The position numbers were made by a program, and so were the translations under genes. Below are positions 44,109 through 50,029 of a stretch of DNA of 50,029 nucleotides, piece by piece (within the stretch, counting starts at the first letter, position 1; each line of letters begins with the position of its first letter). Under the pieces are notes generated by a model. It searched no databases. It had not been told where the DNA came from and saw nothing but the letters and a program-made list of their open reading frames with translations. This stretch comes from an uncultured bacterium (GTDB lineage: Bacteria > Planctomycetota > UBA1135). The DNA is taken from the NCBI GenBank assembly GCA_937919925.1, contig CALFOT010000014.1, forward strand, positions 1 to 50,029, in the 5' to 3' direction.

Positions 44109-44110
44109 GC

Positions 44111-45481
44111 TTAAACGAGGATGTTTTCCTTCTGCACAGCCGCTTCGAGCAACGCAATGGCGTGGTCGACCAAGCGAATTTCGGTAGCCTCCACCATCAA
44201 ACGTAAGCGCAGTTCGGTGCCGGAAAAGCGCACGACCGTGCGTCCGCGATCGCCGAGCTCGGCATCCACTAGGGCGCAGGCGGCGGTTAAATGATGCAGG
44301 TCGGCAAGTGGTTTGCGTTGCAAAACCGGCAAATTGACCAAGCGTTGCGGTAAATCTTGATAATCAGCGGCGAACTCTTCTGTTTTTAAACCGTCTCGTT
44401 GGATGACTTGCAGGACACGCAATAAAGTGTAGATGCCGTCCCCGCGAAAACCATGGTCTTCACCAAAGAGTATGTGCCCAGACTTTTCGCCACCGAGGTT
44501 AAAACCGCCTTCACGCATCATGGCCGCAACATAACGGTCACCGACGGCGGCACGGAGTAAAGTGCCTCCAGAGGCCTTAATATGGCGTTCTAGGGCTAAA
44601 TTACTCATGACAGTGGCCACCACCGTGTTGTCTGTAAGTTCGCCGTGGCGGCACATGGAAGCACCCAAACCAGCGAGGATGGCGTCGCCATCCAGGGTGC
44701 GTCCATGACGGTCACAGAGCAACCCGCGGTCGGCATCGCCATCGAGGCTCAAGCCTAAATCGCAGCCCGTGTCGACAATTGCTGCTGCAGCGACTTCTGG
44801 GTGCAGCGCACCACAGCCTTCATTGATATTGCGGCCGTCGGGGTGGTCGTGGAGGGTGACAGATTGCGCACCAAAAGCCTTCAGCACGCGCGGCGCTAGC
44901 TGCGAAGCCGCACCATTGGCGCAATCCACCAACACGCTTAAGCCGGCTAAATCAAGCGTAGGGAAGGCCTCTCCGCGCAGCCAGCTAATGTAATCGGAGA
45001 CCAAATTCTTACGCCTGAAAATGACTCCTGAAGTGACGGCGTTGGCAATTTCTTTATCGTGAAGTAGCGCGGTTTCAAGTTCTTCTTCCAAAGCATCGGC
45101 AAGCTTGGTGCCGTTGCGGCCGAGTAATTTGATGCCATTGTCCTCGGCCGGATTGTGCGAAGCAGAAACCACTACACCTGCCTGGTAGGGGCCAGAGAAG
45201 GTCAAATAAGCAATGCACGGCGTAGGCGCCAGGCCAAGAACATCCACATCAATGCCGCCACGAGTCAAACCAGCAGCCACTGCAGCGACCAGAGTTTCGC
45301 CACTTTTGCGGCCATCATGGCCAATCAAAACCCGGTGCGGCTCGCCAGGGTGAGCGGGGTCGTCGCCGTGAATGCGGGTGGCCAGCACAAAGCCGAGGCG
45401 CTCAAGGAGTTCAGGCACCAAGGGATAAGTGCCGGCTTTCCCGCGCATACCATCGGTGCCGAAGAGTCTGGGAATGCTCAT
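44111..45481 (-). CDS. glmM: Phosphoglucosamine mutase
   Basis: GlmM converts glucosamine-6-phosphate to glucosamine-1-phosphate for UDP-GlcNAc, needed by peptidoglycan and lipid A. It has the N-terminal LFGTDGMRGKAGTYPL, the phosphoserine loop VVSASHNPAEDNGIKLLG near residue 105, the metal loop LSLDGDADRGLLCDRHG near residue 240, and GGEKSGHILFGE for sugar recognition. The ending TVVRFSGTELRLRLMVEA is the phosphate-binding loop. 456 residues, normal. Overlaps ybbR by 4 bp. In Firmicutes GlmM can be regulated by CdaA; the same neighbourhood here suggests a similar link. Confidence 0.96.
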   Translation of the reverse strand: MSIPRLFGTDGMRGKAGTYPLVPELLERLGFVLATRIHGDDPAHPGEPHRVLIGHDGRKSGETLVAAVAAGLTRGGIDVDVLGLAPTPCIAYLTFSGPYQAGVVVSASHNPAEDNGIKLLGRNGTKLADALEEELETALLHDKEIANAVTSGVIFRRKNLVSDYISWLRGEAFPTLDLAGLSVLVDCANGAASQLAPRVLKAFGAQSVTLHDHPDGRNINEGCGALHPEVAAAAIVDTGCDLGLSLDGDADRGLLCDRHGRTLDGDAILAGLGASMCRHGELTDNTVVATVMSNLALERHIKASGGTLLRAAVGDRYVAAMMREGGFNLGGEKSGHILFGEDHGFRGDGIYTLLRVLQVIQRDGLKTEEFAADYQDLPQRLVNLPVLQRKPLADLHHLTAACALVDAELGDRGRTVVRFSGTELRLRLMVEATEIRLVDHAIALLEAAVQKENILV

Positions 45482-46617
45482 AAAGCTTTGGTGTAGGGGA
45501 TGAAATCGTTGCCCGGTGTTTGCGGACGAATGATCATGTGTTCTTCATAAAAACGCTGTTCTGCATAATCGAGGCCGATCAAGTGCGGCTCAATGCGCAC
45601 ATTCCACTCTGCGGAGAGAGCGGTGTCGAGGGTATTGAGCGGAAGGACTAAAAGTACGTGGCTGTTTAGCCAAGTTTGATCGATGATTCCCGACTTGGAT
45701 TCCACATAGGGCATTTCCACGACCCAAGGCTGCGGTTCATAAGATCCTTGCACCCACGCTTCCATGGCTGCGGCTGGGATGATGTGCAAGTCTTCAAAAT
45801 TACGGTTGAAGGGAATGCTGACTGGATTCTCCAAGCGAATTTTGGCGAAAACATGCACCTCAGGAGGATCCATAGAAATGCCTTGCCGCAGTAAATCGGA
45901 ATGGAGCGCTTGCATGCGGTCCACATCGCGCCGCGTACCCTCTGGAATTTGAAAGCTACTTAACAATTCCGACGGGCTGTCATCCGTACTCATCTGTGCG
46001 GCGTCGATTTGTTTCCGTAACGCTTCAATCGCACGTTGTGGGCCAGTCACAGTGATGGTGTTGGGCTCAAAACGCAGTTCCTTTTTCAGCACCTTCCATG
46101 CTTCCGACGGCTTTCCCGCGACTTCGATATCGCGCGGCGTGAGTTGAATGGTTTCCGACTTCACGCGCTGAAAAGTGAGCTCTTTGAGCTGTTGATCACC
46201 CTTTGCTACATTTTTTAGTAGTAGCTCCGCATCCAGCGGGCGCAACCAATCCAGCTGCTCTGGACTGATTGGGATTTTGATTTCAATCTGGTCTGGTGGG
46301 GGGTCAAAATTAGTCCGAAAACTTGCGGCGCATTGGCGCGTGGCAAAGCTTTGCAGCTCGGAGTTGGAGCCGTTCAAAGCGATGCTCACCGGACTGTCTC
46401 CCATTGGGCTAGTCAGCACCCAACCTTTGGGTGCTTGAATGAGCAACTGAAAGTCTTTCGGCGTGCCCAGGTCTTCGCTGCTGGAGGCGATTGTTAAAAC
46501 CACATCGCGGTCCATGGCAATGCGTCCTTCAATCCACCACCAAAGCACCAAAGCAAAGGCTATGGCCCCAAGTTTGGGCCGCCAATCCTGAAGGAGAGCT
46601 GTGAGGATTATTTTCAT
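45478..46617 (-). CDS. cdaR: YbbR-domain protein (CdaR-like)
   Basis: This 379-residue protein follows cdaA with a 4-bp overlap and precedes glmM with another. It has an N-terminal membrane segment (LGAIAFALVLWWWIEGRIAMDRD) and a periplasmic part with YbbR-type repeats (LTPRDIEVAGKPSEAWKVLK with RFEPNTITVTGPQRAI). YbbR/CdaR proteins bind CdaA and modulate its diadenylate cyclase activity. The repeats are divergent, so I rely partly on position: cdaA-ybbR-glmM is the standard order. The C-terminal part (QFQDHLIGLDYAEQRFYEEH-like region) is less conserved. Confidence 0.78.
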   Translation of the reverse strand: MKIILTALLQDWRPKLGAIAFALVLWWWIEGRIAMDRDVVLTIASSSEDLGTPKDFQLLIQAPKGWVLTSPMGDSPVSIALNGSNSELQSFATRQCAASFRTNFDPPPDQIEIKIPISPEQLDWLRPLDAELLLKNVAKGDQQLKELTFQRVKSETIQLTPRDIEVAGKPSEAWKVLKKELRFEPNTITVTGPQRAIEALRKQIDAAQMSTDDSPSELLSSFQIPEGTRRDVDRMQALHSDLLRQGISMDPPEVHVFAKIRLENPVSIPFNRNFEDLHIIPAAAMEAWVQGSYEPQPWVVEMPYVESKSGIIDQTWLNSHVLLVLPLNTLDTALSAEWNVRIEPHLIGLDYAEQRFYEEHMIIRPQTPGNDFIPYTKAL

Positions 46618-47432
46618 GCGGTGGCCTCCGCACCTGGATCTTCTTGATCCGCGTTGCCAATTTTTGACTCCGTGCGCAGGAGCTCACTTAGGCGTTTTTC
46701 AAGCATGTCTTGCGGCACTGGTTTGTACAAAACGCCATCAGCGGCGAGTGAGATTTCGCCGGTTTCTTCGCTAACCACAAGAACCACGGCATCGGTGCGT
46801 TCGGCAAGGCCAAGGGCGGCGCGGTGGCGCGTGCCAAGGCGGGGCGCAATGCTCGGGTTCGCAGTGAGCGGGAAAACGCAACTGGCTGCAGTAATGCGTT
46901 TCCCTTTGATGACCAAGCCGCCATCATGGAGCGGGCCGCCGGGGAAGAAAATGGTTTCCAATAAGATCGACGTAATCGGCAAATCAATGCTAACGGCACC
47001 ATCACTGAACGGTTTCAAGGAAACATCACGCTGAAATGCAATCAAAGCACCCACGCGTTGATTGGCCAAGCGTTTGGCCGAGGTGGCAATTTTAGCTAGC
47101 TCGGAAGGAGATTCCGCAGTGTTACCCCCAAATTTCAACAACCCAGTGTGCCCGAAACGACTAATGCCGTGGCGCAGCTCCTCCTGAAACAAAATCACGA
47201 TGATTAAGGCGAAGTAGGGGATGACGGCATCCAGAATGTACTTGATGGCGTCGACGCCGCCGGGCGCGAGTTCGTCGAGCAAACCAATGATTAACACCAC
47301 TCCAATGGTAAAAAGGAATAGTCCGCGCAACACACCCATTCCGCGAGTGCTGCGGATGAAACGCCAAATGGCGTAAATTGCAGCCGCCAAAATGACGACT
47401 TCAAGGATATCCGTGACGGCAAACGGACTCAT
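46614..47432 (-). CDS. cdaA: Diadenylate cyclase CdaA
   Basis: CdaA makes cyclic di-AMP from two ATP. The 272-residue protein has three N-terminal membrane segments and a DisA_N domain with FPGGPLHDGGLVIKG (near residue 165) and LGTRHRAALGLAERTDAVVLVVSEETG. RHR is intact; the DGA motif reads DGG, a conservative change. EELRHGISRFG-like helix precedes the domain. It overlaps folP upstream and ybbR downstream, both by 4 bp. c-di-AMP controls potassium and osmotic balance in many bacteria. Activity is likely but rests on the family, not shown here. Confidence 0.92.
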   Translation of the reverse strand: MSPFAVTDILEVVILAAAIYAIWRFIRSTRGMGVLRGLFLFTIGVVLIIGLLDELAPGGVDAIKYILDAVIPYFALIIVILFQEELRHGISRFGHTGLLKFGGNTAESPSELAKIATSAKRLANQRVGALIAFQRDVSLKPFSDGAVSIDLPITSILLETIFFPGGPLHDGGLVIKGKRITAASCVFPLTANPSIAPRLGTRHRAALGLAERTDAVVLVVSEETGEISLAADGVLYKPVPQDMLEKRLSELLRTESKIGNADQEDPGAEATA

Positions 47433-48547
47433 GATTGCAGCGCCACTTGCGGGTTATGGCTGGGGAATGCACAAGAGGCTGCCACGCGCACAGCATCCCA
47501 AACGTGACCTCCTCGATGTAAGCGCAGGAAGCTTGCACCTTGCGCAGCGCACAAAGCGGCAGCGCCCGTAGAGCCACCATCGCGTTGATCGGGGCGGTAT
47601 TGAGGCAGTGTGTCAGTCATAAAAGATTTGCGCGACGGGCCGGCGAGCAAAGGCAGACCGAGGGCGCGGAGGGTTCCGAGATTGGCGATGATTTCGCGGC
47701 ATTGGGCGGCAGTTTTGGCAAAACCGATGCCTGGGTCGAGCACCAGTTGATCGGGCTCGATACCAGCATCCATAGCGGTGCAGCAGATTTGCATCATTTC
47801 GTCAGCGAGTTCACCCATCAGGTATCGGTAGTGACAGTGCTCTTGCATATCGGCAGGGGTGCCGCGCATATGCATGGTAAAAATCTGGCAGCCACGGGCG
47901 GCTATTAACGGCGCCATGGCCGGATCGGCGAGCCCACTCACATCGTTAATTTTAGCGGCGCCAGCATCCAAGCAGGCTTTGGCAACGACGGCGCTGCGGG
48001 TATCGATAGAGAGCGGCAGCCCCAGCGGCAACAAATTTTCAATGGTAGGGAGTAGCCGCGCGAGTTGTTGGTGATCCGCAATAGGGGCGGCACCCGGGCG
48101 CGTACTCTCGGCGCCGAGATCGAGGATTGCAGCCTGCTCGTCAGCCAAACACTGCGCGCGCTCGCGGACGTTGCGTACGGGGTCTGCGCCTAACGCTCCG
48201 TCGGAGAAGGAATCCTCGGTGAGATTGAGTATGGCCATGAATTGGGGGGCAGCAGGCACGCTGGCCATGGCATTTTTCCCAGCCGCCAAACGCCCGGCAA
48301 TCCACATGGCGCGATAGGCTGGGTTCTCTAAATCACCGTAGTCGATGTCGGTTTGGAGTGCCGCATCGTATTGCACATGAAACCGCGCGGAGCCGTCGGC
48401 AAAGGGTTCGAGATATTGAATACCCATACCAGCCAACGCCCCTTTGCAGGCCATGCTTAGAGGGGCTGGCGCGCGCCACGTGCCACCAGTAGATGGCACG
48501 GCTTGGTGTGGCGCATTCGCCCAAGGCAGCTCCCATGGCTTGACCAT
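47429..48547 (-). CDS. folP: Dihydropteroate synthase
   Basis: FolP joins para-aminobenzoate to the pterin in folate synthesis, the sulfonamide target. It shows MAILNLTEDSFSDG, DLGAESTRPGAAPI, LSIDTRSAVVAKACLDAGAAKINDVSGL, VLDPGIGFAKTAAQ and LLAGPSRKSFM, all pterin-binding motifs. The core runs from about residue 103; the first 100 residues are an extension with no recognised domain, making it 372 residues, longer than the usual 280. The start ATG 48547 lies 12 bp after ftsH. It overlaps cdaA by 4 bp downstream. Confidence 0.93.
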   Translation of the reverse strand: MVKPWELPWANAPHQAVPSTGGTWRAPAPLSMACKGALAGMGIQYLEPFADGSARFHVQYDAALQTDIDYGDLENPAYRAMWIAGRLAAGKNAMASVPAAPQFMAILNLTEDSFSDGALGADPVRNVRERAQCLADEQAAILDLGAESTRPGAAPIADHQQLARLLPTIENLLPLGLPLSIDTRSAVVAKACLDAGAAKINDVSGLADPAMAPLIAARGCQIFTMHMRGTPADMQEHCHYRYLMGELADEMMQICCTAMDAGIEPDQLVLDPGIGFAKTAAQCREIIANLGTLRALGLPLLAGPSRKSFMTDTLPQYRPDQRDGGSTGAAALCAAQGASFLRLHRGGHVWDAVRVAASCAFPSHNPQVALQS

Positions 48548-48559
48548 GGAAGCAGTCTA

Positions 48560-50029
48560 TCACTCCTCCGGCTGCGATTCTTTGCCTTCCACGGACTCTA
48601 AGGGCAGCGCCACCTGCGGCACTTCGGCCGCTGGCATCGGTGGTGGTTCCTTACGTTCCTCATCGCCACTTGGTGGGCTTGCCGCGTGCATTTCATCCAC
48701 GCTTGCGCCAGCAACCAGCATTTCGAATTCAAACTTGCTGACGTTCTCGTAACGCATCAAGGCATCCGTGACGCGCTCCATCAAATCGCGATGCTCTTCG
48801 AGGGTGCGGTGCGCACGCTGGTACTGCTCATCAAGTAGAGCTGCGACTTCTTCATCGATGATTTGAGCAGTGGCTGCGGAATGATTCTTGCCCATGCCGT
48901 ATTCATTGCCGAGGAAATCGTTGCCGCGACGCTCACCAAAATTGATGGCACCAAGTTTCTTGCTCATTCCCCAATGGGTAATCATCTGCCGCGCCAAACT
49001 CGACGCGCGTTCGATGTCACTGGAAGCACCGGTGGTGATGTCTTCGCAGAACAACTCTTCAGCGATGCGGCCACCGTACAGGCAGCAAATTTCATCGAGC
49101 AAGCGATTGCGCGACCAATGCATCCGGTCTTTTTCCGGCAAAAACATGGTGGCGCCCAGCGCCATGCCACGCGGGATGATGGTGATTTTGTGAACCGGAT
49201 CCGTGTGCTCCATATAGGCGTTCACCACGGCATGGCCCGCTTCATGGTACGCCGTGATTTGTTTATCATCCTCTTCCATCACATGCGATTTTTTCTGACG
49301 ACCAAAACGCACTTTATCGCGTGCCTCTTCTAAATCAGATTGAGTCACCCAGGTATGCAGCCGCATGGCTGCCAAAATCGCGGCTTCGTTGGTTAATGCA
49401 GCAAGTTCGGCCCCAGAAAAACCGGGTGTGCCGCGGGCAATCACCGCCAGATTTACGCTTGGGTCGATTTTTACCGCCTTCGTATGGACCAACAAAATCT
49501 TTTCGCGGCCCTTTACATCAGGGAGATCCAGGACAATCTCGCGGTCGAAGCGGCCCGGGCGTAGCAACGCAGTATCCAGCACATCGGGGCGGTTGGTGGC
49601 GGCAATCACAATTACCCGATCGTCGGAGCTGAAGCCATCCATCTCGACCAGAATCGCGTTCAGGGTTTGCTCGCGTTCATCGTTGCCCCCACCCATGCCA
49701 GAGCCACGTTTGCGGCCCACAGCATCGATTTCATCGAGGAAAATAATGCATGGTGCTTCTTTCCGCGCGCCTTCGAACAAATCGCGAACCCGACTTGCAC
49801 CAACGCCGACAAACATCTCCACAAAGTCCGAACCGCTAATCGAAATGAACGGTACATCCGCTTCACCAGCAATCGCTTTGGCGAGCAGGGTTTTGCCGGT
49901 TCCGGGAGGGCCCACCAACATGACGCCACGCGGAATACGCCCACCCAGGCGCGTGAATTTATCCGGATTACGCAAGAATTCCGTAATCTCAGAAACCTCC
50001 TCTTTGGCTTCTTCGATGCCGGCGACGTC
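48560..50029 (-). CDS. ftsH: ATP-dependent membrane zinc protease FtsH (N-terminus outside window)
   Basis: Read from the right edge, this partial gene encodes 489 residues of FtsH, a membrane AAA+ protease that degrades misfolded membrane proteins and regulators such as LpxC in some bacteria. The sequence starts mid-protein with [15 protein letters not shown] and has Walker [15 protein letters not shown], Walker [17 protein letters not shown], the second region of homology [22 protein letters not shown], the zinc motif [11 protein letters not shown] and the C-terminal protease domain. The transmembrane N-terminus lies beyond 50029. The C-terminal tail is Glu/Pro-rich. folP follows 12 bp after the stop. 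Very confident. Confidence 0.96.
   Translation of the reverse strand, partial: DVAGIEEAKEEVSEITEFLRNPDKFTRLGGRIPRGVMLVGPPGTGKTLLAKAIAGEADVPFISISGSDFVEMFVGVGASRVRDLFEGARKEAPCIIFLDEIDAVGRKRGSGMGGGNDEREQTLNAILVEMDGFSSDDRVIVIAATNRPDVLDTALLRPGRFDREIVLDLPDVKGREKILLVHTKAVKIDPSVNLAVIARGTPGFSGAELAALTNEAAILAAMRLHTWVTQSDLEEARDKVRFGRQKKSHVMEEDDKQITAYHEAGHAVVNAYMEHTDPVHKITIIPRGMALGATMFLPEKDRMHWSRNRLLDEICCLYGGRIAEELFCEDITTGASSDIERASSLARQMITHWGMSKKLGAINFGERRGNDFLGNEYGMGKNHSAATAQIIDEEVAALLDEQYQRAHRTLEEHRDLMERVTDALMRYENVSKFEFEMLVAGASVDEMHAASPPSGDEERKEPPPMPAAEVPQVALPLESVEGKESQPEE

Noticed and set aside
1-50029. CRISPR arrays, insertion sequences, prophage genes and tRNAs
   Set aside because: No repeat-spacer pattern, transposase-like or integrase-like frame, or cloverleaf sequence was seen on either strand in a visual reading; no computed search was run.

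Overview
The window is a gene-dense bacterial chromosome segment, about 46 protein genes plus the RNase P RNA, with short intergenic gaps and many 4-bp start/stop overlaps. I see no transposases, integrases, phage genes, CRISPR arrays or tRNAs, so it reads as core genome. A diderm with lipid A is suggested by lpxD, an AsmA-like protein and YceI. Menaquinone made by the futalosine route is suggested by mqnD. A small Lys/Ala-tailed histone-fold protein, a long IspH, a eukaryote-like kinase and a remnant of a repeat-rich secreted protein would fit Planctomycetota or a related lineage. That placement is an inference; no rRNA is present to settle it.

Layout. 55-2049 (minus): NhaD/ArsB-type transporter and a CBS-domain protein. 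2152-5164 (plus): murJ and a beta-CASP metallo-RNase. 5225-8458 (minus): carB. 8513-9097 (plus): HD-domain protein. 9183-12347 (minus): a class I glutamine amidotransferase, an unknown two-membrane-segment protein and aroB. 12368-14424 (plus): CaCA exchanger and lpxD. 14477-14929 (minus): degenerate Nudix protein. 14953-18069 (plus): folC, ispH and a YtfE-type Fe-S repair protein, followed by a truncated secreted-protein remnant and a strong terminator. 18833-21461 (minus): membrane protein, YceI, rsgA. 21500-23709 (plus): SpoU/TrmH methyltransferase and rarA. 23738-27549 (minus): Rossmann-like unknown and a DinG-type helicase. 27644-28693 (plus): leucine dehydrogenase. 28727-29647 (minus): archaeal-type methionine aminopeptidase. 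29813-34077 (plus): kinase, mqnD, receiver protein, divergent receiver, Spx/ArsC-like protein, fdhD. 34106-42930 (minus): small unknown, Nudix hydrolase, rnpB, ruvX, manC, AsmA-like giant protein, alr, exported unknown. 43108-43389 (plus): histone-like protein. 43467-50029 (minus): ftsH (cut by the window edge), folP, cdaA, ybbR/cdaR, glmM, tsaB.

How the genes work together. The right-hand operon joins membrane proteolysis (FtsH), folate synthesis (FolP), c-di-AMP synthesis and its YbbR partner, and GlmM, which makes the glucosamine phosphate needed for peptidoglycan and lipid A. Envelope work recurs across the window: murJ, lpxD, alr, manC and the AsmA-like protein. folC and folP are the two folate genes; ispH sits beside an Fe-S repair protein.

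Most worth a second look: the histone-fold protein with its own promoter region and terminator (43108-43389); the DinG helicase carrying what looks like a dead DnaQ-type exonuclease domain (24436-27549); the archaeal-type MetAP (28727-29647); the Nudix-fold protein with a broken Nudix box (14477-14929); and the secreted-protein remnant behind a palindromic hairpin (18091-18761).
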